Source: UBA7703 sp963667195
GTDB lineage: Bacteria; Bacillota; Clostridia; Christensenellales; CAG-138
Assembly: GCA_963667195.1 (NCBI GenBank)
Contig: OY762962.1
Location: 1,116,001-1,180,000, forward strand
DNA length: 64,000 bases
Direction of reading: 5' to 3'
Both the position numbers and the translations under genes were made by a program. Shown here piece after piece: positions 1 through 9,093 of the stretch; position 1 is the first letter of the stretch; each line of letters starts with the position of its first letter. The notes under the pieces were generated by a model. That model saw only the letters and a program-made list of their open reading frames with translations, was not told the DNA's origin and did not search any database.

Positions 1-993
1 CTGGAGTCCGCGCTCGCGCAAAAGCTAGGAGCGCCGTATCTGCGCCTCTTTTCCAACGGACACCTCGCGCTTGAGTGCGCCATCTCCGCGCTCAACCTGG
101 CGCCGGGCGAAATCATCACGACTCCGTTTACGTTTATCTCCACCACGCACGCCATCGTGCGCTGCGGTTTTACGCCCGTGTTTTGCGACGTGGAACCGAA
201 TTACTTCACGCTCGATCCCGCATTGCTGGAAGCGAAGATCACGCCGCAAACGCGCGCGATCCTGCCCGTTCACGTCTACGGCAACCCCTGCGATATGGAC
301 GCCATCGAAACGATCGCCAAGCGGCATAATCTGCCCGTGCTCTACGACGCGGCGCACGCCTTCGGCGTCACCGTTCGCGGGCGCGCTGTGGCGAGCTACG
401 GCACGGCTTCCATGTTCAGCTTTCACGCCACGAAGTGCTACAACACGATCGAGGGCGGCGCGGTTGCCTGCAACGACGCAACATATGCGGAGCTGCTCAA
501 CGGCTACAAGAACTTCGGCTTCCATCCGGACGAGGAAGTGCGCGAAGTCGGCGGCAACGCTAAGATGAACGAGTTTCAGGCGGCGATGGGGCTGCTCAAC
601 CTCAAGTATTTCGACCGCGAGATCGCAAAGCGCGCGCTTGTTGCGGAACGGTATCGCAAGAATCTTTCCGGCATCGCGGGACTCAGCTTCCGCCCGATTC
701 CGGAAGGGGTCACGCAAAATCACGCGTACCTGCCCGTTTCGTTTGATCCCGCCGTGTTCGGCGCAGGCCGCGACGAGGTCAGCGATACGCTGAAAACATA
801 TGGCGTGTTCGCGCGGAAGTATTTTTATCCGCTTGCGAGCGAGGCCGCCTGCTACGCAGGCCGATTCCGCCCGGAGGAAACGCCGGTAGCGCTCGCGGCA
901 AGCAAGAATGTTTTGACGCTGCCGATGTACGCGGACCTCGCGCTCACGGATGTGGACGACATCTGCGAGATCGTCGCCTCCTGCAAGAAATAA
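1..993 (+). CDS. DegT/DnrJ/EryC1/StrS-family PLP aminotransferase, 5' end cut by window
   Basis: The reading frame is open from base 1, so the true start lies outside the window and about 330 residues are visible. Members of this family are PLP-dependent sugar aminotransferases that make amino-deoxy nucleotide sugars for surface polysaccharides or glycans. Visible family marks are the N-terminal FSNGHLALECAI segment, TPFTFISTTHAI, the VLYDAAHAFG block whose Asp contacts the PLP pyridine, and the SFHATKCYNTIEGG block whose Lys (codon at 433-435) should form the Schiff base. The C-terminal half has the usual NEFQAAMGL and HAYLPV segments. Substrate cannot be told from sequence. A strong hairpin terminator follows the stop. 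Inference: it belongs to an envelope-sugar locus that continues to the left. Confidence 0.9.
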   Translation: MESALAQKLGAPYLRLFSNGHLALECAISALNLAPGEIITTPFTFISTTHAIVRCGFTPVFCDVEPNYFTLDPALLEAKITPQTRAILPVHVYGNPCDMDAIETIAKRHNLPVLYDAAHAFGVTVRGRAVASYGTASMFSFHATKCYNTIEGGAVACNDATYAELLNGYKNFGFHPDEEVREVGGNAKMNEFQAAMGLLNLKYFDREIAKRALVAERYRKNLSGIAGLSFRPIPEGVTQNHAYLPVSFDPAVFGAGRDEVSDTLKTYGVFARKYFYPLASEAACYAGRFRPEETPVALAASKNVLTLPMYADLALTDVDDICEIVASCKK

Positions 994-1019
994 CCAAATG
1001 TAAAAACATCAATCCAACA

Positions 1020-1063
1020 AAAAACGGACAGGCAAGCCACTCGCTTCCTGTCCGTTGTTTTTT
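1020..1063 (+). terminator. Intrinsic terminator after the DegT gene
   Basis: CGGACAGG (1025-1032) pairs with CCTGTCCG (1047-1054) and is followed by TTGTTTTTT. The upstream A-run means it could also serve the convergent nitroreductase gene. Confidence 0.85.
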
Positions 1064-1071
1064 GCCGATTA

Positions 1072-1848
1072 TCAGTCGAACATAACGTCCGGCGTTTCAC
1101 GCTGCGCGGTGCGCTGATATTTCACCGCGGGGTAGCCGAGCACGAGCGTTGTAACCGCCTGTTCCCCTCGGCGGATGCCGATTTTTTTGCGTAGCTTCGG
1201 TGAAACGCGCAGCACCATTGTGAAAAATCCGCTGTAGAACACGCCGAGTCCGAGCGATTGCGCCATGAGCTCCATCGACGAAGCGGCGAGCGCCGCGTTG
1301 ACTTTGTCCTCTCCCTTGATCACGATCACGGCCTTTGCGTTCTTAAAGAGAAAGTGATCGTCGATTTGGATGTTTCTCGTTCCGCTGTAGACGAGGTCTA
1401 TCACGCGCTTGAGCCGCTGAAAGGTTCGGATGGCAGGCGCTTCATAGTCCGAAATATGCTCGCGCAACACGGCATAGGAAACATTCTGCGAGTTCGTGCC
1501 CGTCGGCGTATAGCGACCCGCCTCGATGATCTGGTCGATCAGCTCCGGCGCGATCTCGCGCGCGCTGAACTGGCGCACGGATCTGCGCGCCTTGAGTTGG
1601 CCAAGAAGCGCCGCTGGATCAACGTGCATCTCGGGCGTGATCTCTTCCGGAGCCTCGGCAAAGCCGGAGATCGACACCGCGTTTTGCGGACAGATCGCCT
1701 GGCAGTGTCCGCAGAGAATGCAACCCTGCATGCTTGCGACCGCTTTTCCGTCCACAAGGCGGATGGCGCCCGTCGGGCAATCGCTCACGCAGAGCTTGCA
1801 GCCGATGCAGCGGGATGGATCGACACAGACGATATGATCACGTTTCAT
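1072..1848 (-). CDS. Ferredoxin-domain nitroreductase family protein
   Basis: 258 residues. The N-terminal 55 residues form a two-cluster 4Fe-4S ferredoxin: C14-x2-C17-x2-C20-x3-C24-P, then C43-x2-C46-x2-C49-x3-C53-P. The rest is an FMN-binding nitroreductase fold, with RRSVRQFSAREI near residue 90 (the Arg-Ser-x-Arg phosphate-binding start of the family) and TPTGTNSQN. It is probably a flavin oxidoreductase fed electrons by its own ferredoxin module; the substrate is unknown. I chose the ATG at 1848 because AAAGGA lies about 8 bases upstream; the frame stays open eight codons further but without a ribosome site. It converges on the DegT gene and shares its terminator. Confidence 0.88.
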   Translation of the reverse strand: MKRDHIVCVDPSRCIGCKLCVSDCPTGAIRLVDGKAVASMQGCILCGHCQAICPQNAVSISGFAEAPEEITPEMHVDPAALLGQLKARRSVRQFSAREIAPELIDQIIEAGRYTPTGTNSQNVSYAVLREHISDYEAPAIRTFQRLKRVIDLVYSGTRNIQIDDHFLFKNAKAVIVIKGEDKVNAALAASSMELMAQSLGLGVFYSGFFTMVLRVSPKLRKKIGIRRGEQAVTTLVLGYPAVKYQRTAQRETPDVMFD

Positions 1849-1923
1849 AACGGAATTCCTTTCAAGCGGCACTTTGCGGTGATTGATTCACCCAGTATAC
1901 CAAAAAACACATCGATTGTCCCG

Positions 1924-3315
1924 TCAACGGGTCAGCGCCGCGCCGTTGACGAAAACCGTAAACCCGTTGGTCACGATGCTGCCAACCTGCCCCGTAAACG
2001 CGGTTAAATATGCGTTGCCTGTCAGCGTCCAAACAGCACCATCCTCCAGCGTGACCTTCACCGCGCGCGCGGTGTTTGCGGTGTTGATCGTTCCGGTATA
2101 CGTGGTTTCTCCGCGCAGCGTCAGCGACACGGACGAGAGCGCATCCGTGATGATGTCTCCGACCAGCGTCTGATTCTTCGCGATGATGGCGCAATCCGCG
2201 CCGACCTTGCCGGAGGAGCCCTGCGCATGTGAATCGTCGTTTCCGACGGCACGAAACAGCGCATTCCCTTCGCTCAGCGAGAGCGCTACGCCCTCCAGAT
2301 AGATGCTGGCCTTTGTGTTGGTGACGAAAAACAGGTCTCCGCGCTGGGCTGTGAGCGCACCGCGCACCATCGAAAACGAGCTCATATCGCTGCCTGAACC
2401 GGCTTCTTGTGCAAGCGAAACGCAGTAAGGCTGCGTTTGGGCGGGCGCGCCTGTCGGGTCACTCATACGCCCCGAAACGGCGCAGTCGGTCAGCGAGACA
2501 GTCCCGCCATTGACCTCAATCGCCTGAGAATTGTTGGCGCGAAGGGTTGCGTTATGAATCGTGGCATTTCCCGAAACGCTCACAACGGGCGAATTGAGTC
2601 CAGCTGTTGCCGCGATTCCACCCTCTAGGAGCGTTTCGCCTTCCGCTCCCGCAATAATTGCGGGCGAGCCCGCTCCCTGCGTCGAGAGATTGGACTCGCG
2701 CGCGGTCAGGCTGCCCTGCTTGGAAATCATGACCGCATAGGAGGAATCCCCCGTCGTGCGGATTGCACTCTTTTCAAGTTGAAGTTTGCCTTGGCGGACA
2801 AACGCACCGCCGGCGCCGAGGGAAACGGATGTTACGTCCCCGTTGGTCACGAGGAGTTGCGCGTTTGCGTGCACGAGGACGGCCGCGTTAAGCCCGAATG
2901 CCGAAACATTTTCGAGGCTGGAGGCGTCGCCCGCGCGCTTTTCCACGCTTGCGCCGTCGATCCCCGCCATCGCGCCGTTTTCCACGCGGAGCGCGTTTTC
3001 ATCCGGCTGTTCGGAGTAATAGGTCTTCTGGCTTTCGCTGACGTCCGCCGCGATGGTATACGCACCCGCGCCGTTTGCTTCGTCCGGCGAGGCGCTTGGG
3101 CTTGCGATTGTGCCCGACGGCGTCAGCGAAGGAACCGCGCTGGGCGTCTGCGGCACCGCGGTGTCGTCCGGCGTCGCGGTGTTGGTCACATCCGGCGAAG
3201 GCGTTCCAATGGATACCACGGGATCGGTCCAGGAGCACGAGGCGGCAAACGTCAGAAAAAACAGCGCAAAGAGCGCGGCAAATATCTGCCGGAGCGGAAA
3301 GTGTCGTAATTTCAT
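1924..3315 (-). CDS. Secreted lipoprotein with beta-helix-like repeats
   Basis: 463 residues. The signal peptide ends in a lipobox with Cys27 (FAASC), so it should be lipid-anchored outside the membrane. Residues about 30-75 are a Thr/Pro/Ser/Ala-rich linker. From about residue 85 to the end the chain is a series of short hydrophobic strands with Gly/Asn/Thr turns, the pattern of a right-handed parallel beta-helix. The last 60 residues (LEDGAVWTLTGNAYLT then TNGFTVFVNG) resemble the closing rungs of Clostridial carbohydrate-binding beta-helix proteins. No catalytic residues can be named. GGAGG lies 6 bases before the ATG. Function unknown; binding to a surface or host glycan is an inference. 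Confidence 0.8.
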   Translation of the reverse strand: MKLRHFPLRQIFAALFALFFLTFAASCSWTDPVVSIGTPSPDVTNTATPDDTAVPQTPSAVPSLTPSGTIASPSASPDEANGAGAYTIAADVSESQKTYYSEQPDENALRVENGAMAGIDGASVEKRAGDASSLENVSAFGLNAAVLVHANAQLLVTNGDVTSVSLGAGGAFVRQGKLQLEKSAIRTTGDSSYAVMISKQGSLTARESNLSTQGAGSPAIIAGAEGETLLEGGIAATAGLNSPVVSVSGNATIHNATLRANNSQAIEVNGGTVSLTDCAVSGRMSDPTGAPAQTQPYCVSLAQEAGSGSDMSSFSMVRGALTAQRGDLFFVTNTKASIYLEGVALSLSEGNALFRAVGNDDSHAQGSSGKVGADCAIIAKNQTLVGDIITDALSSVSLTLRGETTYTGTINTANTARAVKVTLEDGAVWTLTGNAYLTAFTGQVGSIVTNGFTVFVNGAALTR

Positions 3316-3483
3316 GCGTTCGCCTCCTTAATTCCATGAAAGTATATCGTATGCGTTTGAACGAACTATAGAGGAAATGTGAACTCTATCGTTCCTTTGC
3401 CGATTTGGCGGTAAAAAACGCATAAAATCGTAACAGATTGAAACAAATCCAATCTGCCCGGATTCGGTTGTTTTTTGCCAAGC

Positions 3484-3512
3484 TTGTGCGCATTTTATAA
3501 ACGTGGTATGCT
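3484..3512 (+). promoter_or_regulatory. Promoter for the HAD phosphatase gene
   Basis: TTGTGC (3484-3489), 17-base spacer, TATGCT (3507-3512), with an extended TGG just before the -10. The -35 match is weak. The rest of the 3316-3559 gap shows nothing else. Confidence 0.5.
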
Positions 3513-3559
3513 CATATGAGAATGAATAATGAGTAAAATGGAATAAAGAGAGGACATCC

Positions 3560-4333
3560 ATGGACATCTTACGCAGCAAAAAAGGCTTCATTTGCGATAT
3601 GGACGGCGTCATCTATCACGGCGAGCGGCTCCTGCCGGGCGTGAAGGAATTCGTCGATTGGCTCTATCGTGAGAATAAGCAATTCTTATTTTTAACCAAT
3701 GCCAGCGGCAGAACGCCGAAGGAACTCCAGAGCAAGCTCGCCCGCATGGGGCTGGATGTGGACGAGAGCCACTTTTACACCAGCGCGCTTGCAACCGCGA
3801 ACTTCATCCGCTCCCAGGCGCCGAACAGCAGCGCATACGTGATCGGCGCTCCCGGGCTTTTCAACGCGCTCTACGAAGCGGGCATCACGACCAACGGCGT
3901 TGACCCGGATTACGTGATCGTCGGTGAAACCAGCAACTATAACTACGAGAGCATCCTCAAGGCCGTGCACCTCGTTCAAAACGGCGCGAAGCTCATCGGC
4001 ACCAACACCGACATGACCGGCCCTTCCGAGGCGGGCATCATCCCCGCCTGCCGCGCGCTCATCGCGCCGATTGAGCTCGCCACCGGAAAATCCGCCTACT
4101 TTGTCGGCAAGCCGAACCCGTTGATGATGCGCACCGGCCTTCGCATGCTGGGCGTTCACTCCAACGAGGCGGCGATGATCGGGGATCGCATGGATACGGA
4201 CATCATCGCGGGCGTGGAAAGCGGACTCGATACCGTGCTCGTGCTCTCCGGCGTAACCACCGTCGAGGAGATGAAGCGTTTCCCATACCGTCCGCGTCTG
4301 GTGCTCAACGGCGTCGGCGATATCCCGGGCTGA
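3560..4333 (+). CDS. HAD-IIA family sugar/aryl phosphatase (NagD-like)
   Basis: 257 residues, the normal size for the NagD/4-nitrophenylphosphatase group of HAD hydrolases. Motif I is DMDGV with the nucleophile at Asp13 and the acid/base at Asp15. Motif II is LTNASGRT, the class IIA cap lies between, and motifs III and IV are in VGKPNPLM and MIGDRMDTDI. It is a cytoplasmic Mg-dependent phosphatase, probably of small sugar or nucleotide phosphates; exact substrate unknown. GAGAGGA lies before the ATG. It stands alone, with its own promoter and a strong terminator. Confidence 0.92.
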   Translation: MDILRSKKGFICDMDGVIYHGERLLPGVKEFVDWLYRENKQFLFLTNASGRTPKELQSKLARMGLDVDESHFYTSALATANFIRSQAPNSSAYVIGAPGLFNALYEAGITTNGVDPDYVIVGETSNYNYESILKAVHLVQNGAKLIGTNTDMTGPSEAGIIPACRALIAPIELATGKSAYFVGKPNPLMMRTGLRMLGVHSNEAAMIGDRMDTDIIAGVESGLDTVLVLSGVTTVEEMKRFPYRPRLVLNGVGDIPG

Positions 4334-4352
4334 GAACCAAAACAATACAAAT

Positions 4353-4388
4353 GCGACGCGAGAGATTGCGTCGCTTTTTTTGTTTTAT
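4353..4388 (+). terminator. Intrinsic terminator of the HAD phosphatase
   Basis: GCGACGC (4353-4359) pairs with GCGTCGC (4368-4374), then a T-run. Confidence 0.9.
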
Positions 4389-4397
4389 CTCTAGAAA

Positions 4398-4431
4398 CAA
4401 AGAGCAGGCATCTTATTTCAAAATGCCTGCT
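4398..4431 (-). terminator. Terminator of the LCP gene
   Basis: AGCAGGCAT (4403-4411) pairs with ATGCCTGCT (4423-4431). On the minus strand it is followed by CTTTGTTTC; the plus side also has T-rich sequence, so it may act both ways. Confidence 0.7.
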
Positions 4432-4462
4432 TTTGCTTTATTCTGTCTGCTTCTCAGGTCGT

Positions 4463-6298
4463 TTAGTTGAAGTCCACTTTGACTTCGTTAAACGATGCGT
4501 CGTTCTCGTAGCGGAAGGCCCAGACGAGGTTGCCCGTCGGGTACCCGAACACCTGCGCAAGCTCCAGCGCGTCGCTCTTGAGATGCGAGGAGTAGTCTTT
4601 CACGTCCTGCGTCGCCTGCTCCAGGTCGTTGCTCTTTCCGCTCGCGTAGCGCTGCGCTTCCTTGCGCGCGATGGCCTGCGCTTCCTCCAGCGCATCCAGC
4701 GATGTGAGGAAGTTGTTAAACATATCGCGCTCCAGCTGCGAATACTGCTGGTACTCTTCTTTTCGGACCGGAGGCTGCGCGCTGAGATGCACGGCGCTGA
4801 AGGAACCGGTGCCTTTCGCTTTCGTCGTAGTAGCTGGATCCGGAGTCACTGTCGCCGGATCGGGTGTATAGTACTCCGGCGAGATCCCCGGTGTGATTTC
4901 CGGCGTCGGTTCCATCGTCGGCAGCAGCTCGTCCGCCGCAAGCGCCTCGGAAACGAAATCCACCAGCGGGCGCGTGGTGTCCAGATACTGGGACGCGATC
5001 ATGTCCGCCCAGCGATAATACGCATAATCCGCGGTATATTCCAGCTCCCGCGGAACATCGATGCCATAGATCTCCTTGATGATCTTCACACGGTTCGTCT
5101 GGTCGGTCAAAATGAAGTTCCAGTTGAAGATGTTGGTGGGGCCCGTTCCGCCCATCGTGTACATGCCGATATTGTTCTTATCCAGCGAGTAGGCAAACTT
5201 CGTCAATGCTGCGGTCTGCCCCAGCGTGCAGTTCGTGAAGAGCTGACCCTGGAACGAGCTGATGATATCCGGTACCTTCAGGATCAGGTTCTGCTGCTGC
5301 ATCGATTCAAAGATCGAGATCAGCATTTCCTTCTGACGGTTCACGCGGTTGAGGTCGCCGCCGGACGATACTTTTTTACGCACGCGCAGATAATCCAGAA
5401 CGCCCTGTCCGTTCAGATGCGTCGGACCCTTTTTGTATGTCCGGCCCATCATCGTATAATCGATATCCATGTTATAGTCCACGCCGCCGATCGAATCGAC
5501 CAGCTGCTTGACCGCGGGCATCGTGACCGCATAGTAGTAATTCACGGGAATGCCGCCGAGCATCCAGCTTGCGGCCTCGCAGGTCTTCAAGAATCCCGTA
5601 CCGCCGGGTGCCTCAAATCCGCCGCCGCAGTTGATGGAGGCGTTGAGCTTATAGATGCCTCTCACGCCGGGGATGTTCGCGTAGGTATCGCGCGGAAGCG
5701 AGATGAGGTCTACGCGGTTTGTATCGAAGTTGATCGCCATGACCATCATGACGTCCGAATGATACTCGTGCTTTCCGTTCCAGGTTTCGCGCTCCTGCGC
5801 GTAGTCCACGCCGATGAGCAGCACGTTTACGATGTTCTGCATCATGGAGGTGTCCGCCTGCGCGCTGATCACCTCATAGGGATCGAGCGTGGGCGTCGGA
5901 GTCGGCGCCGCGAGATCCGGCGTTGCGGTCGCGGCGGAAGGATCGAGCGTAACCACCTGCGTCTGATTCTGTTCCCCGATGTCCGCGAACTGCGCGCTGG
6001 GGTTGAGTAACAGCGCGTACGCAAACACGCCGCCGACCGCAAGCAGGAGAATACCGACAACGAGCAGCACCGCCCAGAGCGCGCGCTTCTTTTTCTTTGC
6101 GTGCGTGCGCTTGCCGCGGACATGCGTCGTGGGATACACGTCCGTCGGAACAAACGGCTCCACTTCCATGCCGGTATATTCATATTCTGGCTCGGCCTGC
6201 TGCTTCGCCATTCCGTTTTCCTGATTTTGTGCGCCTTTTTTATGCGCCTTTTTGGATTGTTCTTCCTGCTCAGGTGTCTGATCGGGTGTTCGGGCCAT
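4463..6298 (-). CDS. LytR-CpsA-Psr (LCP) family cell-wall glycopolymer ligase
   Basis: 611 residues. LCP proteins move undecaprenyl-phosphate-linked glycopolymers onto peptidoglycan on the outer face of the membrane. The N-terminal 72 residues are charged and cytoplasmic, a single membrane helix spans about 73-97, and a Thr/Pro linker follows. The LCP domain (about 157-345) shows LLIGVD, SDVMMVMA (Asp182) and SLPRDTY with Arg203 and Asp204, the residues that hold the polyprenyl phosphate; NRQKEML lies near its end. The C-terminal 230 residues contain another Thr/Pro stretch and an unassigned helical domain. A GT2-GtrA gene diverges from it across a 330-base gap. Confidence 0.92.
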   Translation of the reverse strand: MARTPDQTPEQEEQSKKAHKKGAQNQENGMAKQQAEPEYEYTGMEVEPFVPTDVYPTTHVRGKRTHAKKKKRALWAVLLVVGILLLAVGGVFAYALLLNPSAQFADIGEQNQTQVVTLDPSAATATPDLAAPTPTPTLDPYEVISAQADTSMMQNIVNVLLIGVDYAQERETWNGKHEYHSDVMMVMAINFDTNRVDLISLPRDTYANIPGVRGIYKLNASINCGGGFEAPGGTGFLKTCEAASWMLGGIPVNYYYAVTMPAVKQLVDSIGGVDYNMDIDYTMMGRTYKKGPTHLNGQGVLDYLRVRKKVSSGGDLNRVNRQKEMLISIFESMQQQNLILKVPDIISSFQGQLFTNCTLGQTAALTKFAYSLDKNNIGMYTMGGTGPTNIFNWNFILTDQTNRVKIIKEIYGIDVPRELEYTADYAYYRWADMIASQYLDTTRPLVDFVSEALAADELLPTMEPTPEITPGISPEYYTPDPATVTPDPATTTKAKGTGSFSAVHLSAQPPVRKEEYQQYSQLERDMFNNFLTSLDALEEAQAIARKEAQRYASGKSNDLEQATQDVKDYSSHLKSDALELAQVFGYPTGNLVWAFRYENDASFNEVKVDFN

Positions 6299-6337
6299 TG
6301 TTTCGCTGTATCCTTTCCGTCGTTGAATACCGCCTTT

Positions 6338-6346
6338 ATTATAGCA
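6338..6346 (-). promoter_or_regulatory. Extended -10 promoter of the LCP gene
   Basis: Minus-strand TGCTATAAT, a consensus extended -10, about 40 bases before the start codon. No -35 hexamer is visible 17 bases upstream. Confidence 0.65.
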
Positions 6347-6484
6347 GGATTTCCAAAAAATCCGCGGTCCATTCCAATTATTACAAATAGTTTACAAAGT
6401 GACCGTGTGACAGCACCAAAAAAGCGCCCGATTTATGCGGAATTATCTAAAAAATGACATTCTTGCGTCAAATCCGACATACGC

Positions 6485-6513
6485 TTTTCACAGCCAAGGA
6501 AATAGGATATACT
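6485..6513 (+). promoter_or_regulatory. Promoter of the GT2-GtrA operon
   Basis: TTTTCA (6485-6490), 17-base spacer, TATACT (6508-6513). The leader to the ATG is then about 110 bases. Confidence 0.5.
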
Positions 6514-6627
6514 ATACACTGCGTTTAACCAACAACGTTTTGTTTTCATGCGCTCAGCGCGGATGTCGGTCCAGACTCTGACCCGCCGACTTTTCGCTGA
6601 TCTAACAACCATAAAAGGAGTACTCCT

Positions 6628-7665
6628 ATGGTCGTCATTATTCCGGCGTATCAGCCAGACGAGAAGCTCTATCGCCTCGTGCTTGACCTCCACGAAAAGA
6701 CATCTTATGACCTCATCATCGTCAACGACGGCAGCAGCGCGGACACGCGCCCGCTCTTTGACTCGCTTGAGCCATATGCAAAGATCATTCACCACAGCGT
6801 CAACCGCGGCAAGGGCGCGGCGCTCAAGACCGCGCTGACCTATATCTACGATCAGTATCCCGCGGACGAAGGCGTCGTCACCATCGACGCGGACGGACAG
6901 CACCTGCCGGACGACATCATTCGCGTGAGCAAGGCCTGGGAAGCCGCGCCGGAACGGCTCGTGCTCGGCAGCCGCCAGTTCACGGGGAACGTTCCGTTCA
7001 AGAGCCGCGCAGGAAACGCCATCACAAGAGCGGTGTTTGCCGCCTCCACCGGCGTGAAGATCTACGACACGCAGACCGGCCTTCGCGCATTCGGCGTGTT
7101 CCGCATTCCCATGATGCTGGAGATGAAGGGCGACCGCTACGAGTACGAGATCAACGTGCTCCTTTACGCCACGCGCCACCGAATTCCGATTGAAGAGGTA
7201 ACGATCGAAACCGTGTATATTGAAGACAACAAATCCTCGCACTTTAACGCCTTCCGCGATGGCTGGCGCATCTACAAGATGATCCTGTTCTTTGTCGCGT
7301 CCTCGCTGGTTGCGATGCTGCTGGACTATGTGCTGCTGCTGTTGCTTTCCTCCGCCACGAAGGACATGGCGCAGTCGCTGCTCATCAGCGTCGTCGGCGC
7401 GCGCATCTTAAGCTCGCTTGCCAACTACTTCATGAACTGCAAGCTGGTTTTCGAAAACCGCAGCCGTTCGAGCATCTTACGCTACTATGTGCTCGTCGCC
7501 GCCATCCTCGCCGTCAACTACGGCCTGATGGTCGTCGCGACGCACTTCATGCCGCTGCCCATCGGCAAGATTCTCGTGGAGCTCGTGCTCTACCCGGTCA
7601 GCTTCTTCATGCAGCGCAAGTACGTCTTTCCGCCGCAGAGCGAGGAAATCGGCCCGGAGGCCTGA
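6628..7665 (+). CDS. GT2 glycosyltransferase fused to GtrA-like membrane domain
   Basis: 345 residues. The first 220 are a GT-A fold family 2 transferase: VVIIPAYQPD, IVNDGSS, and the metal-binding DADGQHLPDD. From about 215 a GtrA-type membrane domain follows with four helices. Proteins of this build usually make a polyprenyl-phosphate-sugar and help flip it; the acceptor here is inferred to be undecaprenyl phosphate. AAGGAG lies 9 bases before the ATG. The next gene, a phosphodiester glycosidase, starts 51 bases after the stop in the same direction, so the pair may act on the same glycan. Confidence 0.9.
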   Translation: MVVIIPAYQPDEKLYRLVLDLHEKTSYDLIIVNDGSSADTRPLFDSLEPYAKIIHHSVNRGKGAALKTALTYIYDQYPADEGVVTIDADGQHLPDDIIRVSKAWEAAPERLVLGSRQFTGNVPFKSRAGNAITRAVFAASTGVKIYDTQTGLRAFGVFRIPMMLEMKGDRYEYEINVLLYATRHRIPIEEVTIETVYIEDNKSSHFNAFRDGWRIYKMILFFVASSLVAMLLDYVLLLLLSSATKDMAQSLLISVVGARILSSLANYFMNCKLVFENRSRSSILRYYVLVAAILAVNYGLMVVATHFMPLPIGKILVELVLYPVSFFMQRKYVFPPQSEEIGPEA

Positions 7666-7716
7666 TCTTTTCCCGGCGGCAGTCGATACACCAAGTAAGG
7701 AGGATCGTGTTTCATC

Positions 7717-8748
7717 ATGATGAATCCCCGTTCCCACTCCATCAAACGCCTGATTACCGCAATTGTGGCCGATCTACTGGTACTCGGCGCTTTTCTCGGC
7801 GGGTTTACGTACTTTTATTTTCTCCGGGAGCGCTCTTATGCCCCGACGGCGCTCACGACACCCGCACAGGTTGAGGCTACCGCGGACGCGTCCTCACCCG
7901 CGCCGGATGCGGCCACTCCAACGCCCGCGGTCGCAGACACAGGCCTTCTCGGCGGAAAGTACGCGGAGAAGTTCACCACCGGCGAAATCGAGCAAACCGA
8001 CTCCTCCTACCGGAGCGCGAACGTCTCCATCGAAATCACCAAGAACACAACCGGAACCGAGAGCAAGCCCATCGTATACTACATCGCGGATATCTACATC
8101 AAGGATATTTCGAGCTTCCACACGGGAGTTGCCCTGAACTATAAAGATCAAAACCCGGGCGAGCGCAAGAACGTCATGTCCACGCTCCTGCTTTCGCAGC
8201 TCACGAAATCGCTCGTCGCCATCTCCGGCGATAACTTCGCGTTTCACGACGGCATCGTCGTGCGCGACGGCGTAGAGTGGCAGAGAATCCTGCCCGTCTA
8301 CGGCGACGTTTGCGTGCTCTACTACGATGGCACGATGGAGACCTATCCGCAGACGCTCAAGGGCGCGGATGTCGATGCGATCTATGCCAAAAAGCCGTAT
8401 CAAATCTGGACGTTTGGGCCGCAGCTGCTTGAAAACGGACAGGTTCCCGCGCAGTTTGCAAACGGCAAAGCAAATCCGCTCTCTTCGATCGGATATTATG
8501 AGCCGGGACATTACTGCTTCATCCTCGCGGACGGTCGCCAGAAGGACTACTCCTGGGGTCTGACCTATCCGCAGCTCGCGCAAATCTACTACGATCTCGG
8601 CTGCAAGGTCGCCTTCAACCTCGACGGCGGCGACACGGCGGTCATGACCTACATGGGTGAATGGCGCAGCCAGCCGCAAGACGCCTCTCCGCGCGACACC
8701 AGCGACATTATCTACATCGTCGAACCCACTTCGGCGAACGGTCAGTAA
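7717..8748 (+). CDS. Membrane-anchored phosphodiester glycosidase (NAGPA-like domain)
   Basis: 343 residues. An N-terminal membrane helix (about 10-35) and a Thr/Pro/Ala linker lead to an extracytoplasmic domain of about 250 residues. This matches the family of N-acetylglucosamine-1-phosphodiester alpha-N-acetylglucosaminidase (uncovering enzyme): TFGPQLL, YYEPGHYCFILADGR and FNLDGGDTAVM are the hallmark blocks. The family cleaves sugar-1-phosphodiesters; the bacterial substrate, perhaps teichoic acid or a lipid-linked glycan, is inferred. AAGGAGG precedes the ATG. A small membrane protein starts 15 bases after the stop. One of four proteins with this domain in the window. Confidence 0.88.
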   Translation: MMNPRSHSIKRLITAIVADLLVLGAFLGGFTYFYFLRERSYAPTALTTPAQVEATADASSPAPDAATPTPAVADTGLLGGKYAEKFTTGEIEQTDSSYRSANVSIEITKNTTGTESKPIVYYIADIYIKDISSFHTGVALNYKDQNPGERKNVMSTLLLSQLTKSLVAISGDNFAFHDGIVVRDGVEWQRILPVYGDVCVLYYDGTMETYPQTLKGADVDAIYAKKPYQIWTFGPQLLENGQVPAQFANGKANPLSSIGYYEPGHYCFILADGRQKDYSWGLTYPQLAQIYYDLGCKVAFNLDGGDTAVMTYMGEWRSQPQDASPRDTSDIIYIVEPTSANGQ

Positions 8749-8763
8749 GGGAGGAAAGCGGAT

Positions 8764-9081
8764 ATGAAACGAATTTTATCCCGTGTGCTGCCGCACCTGA
8801 CGATCATCCTTGCCGTGATGACGCTGGTGTTCTACGTCGTAGACGGTTTCAACGCCGTCATGGCGTTTATGGCGAGCGAGCTTTCCAAGCAGGTGTTTAT
8901 GGTACTGGCCATCTGCGCCATCATCAGCTCCGTCATGCTGATCTCCCGCCAATGGGCGGAGGACGACCGCAAGGCGAAAAGAGCCGCGCGGCTGGAAGAA
9001 TCGGTCAAGGTCGGCGATACCTTCGATCCCTTCGACACGGACGATTTTTATCAACCAAACGAGAAGGACAAAAACGATTGA
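8764..9081 (+). CDS. Small two-helix membrane protein, partner of the upstream glycosidase
   Basis: 105 residues, with two predicted membrane helices (about 9-30 and 41-62) and a charged C-terminal tail ending in an acidic stretch. The start is set by GGGAGGAAAG 5-6 bases upstream. The first helix carries LPH then TL-F-V-D-FN, the same pattern as the 65-residue protein at 59964-60161, which also directly follows a phosphodiester glycosidase gene. No known family is recognised. Inference: an accessory or anchoring subunit of the glycosidase. Confidence 0.82.
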   Translation: MKRILSRVLPHLTIILAVMTLVFYVVDGFNAVMAFMASELSKQVFMVLAICAIISSVMLISRQWAEDDRKAKRAARLEESVKVGDTFDPFDTDDFYQPNEKDKND

Positions 9082-9093
9082 TTCACACATAGA

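Larger units (their letters stand above)
6299..6627. other. Divergent promoter region between LCP and GT2 genes
   Basis: 329 bases with no credible gene. It holds an outward promoter on each strand (listed separately). Between the promoters the sequence is AT-rich with no hairpin or repeat that I could find. Confidence 0.7.

Noticed and set aside
4433..6010. A 525-codon plus-strand frame opposite the LCP gene.
   Set aside because: Antisense shadow of a clear family member; no start context.
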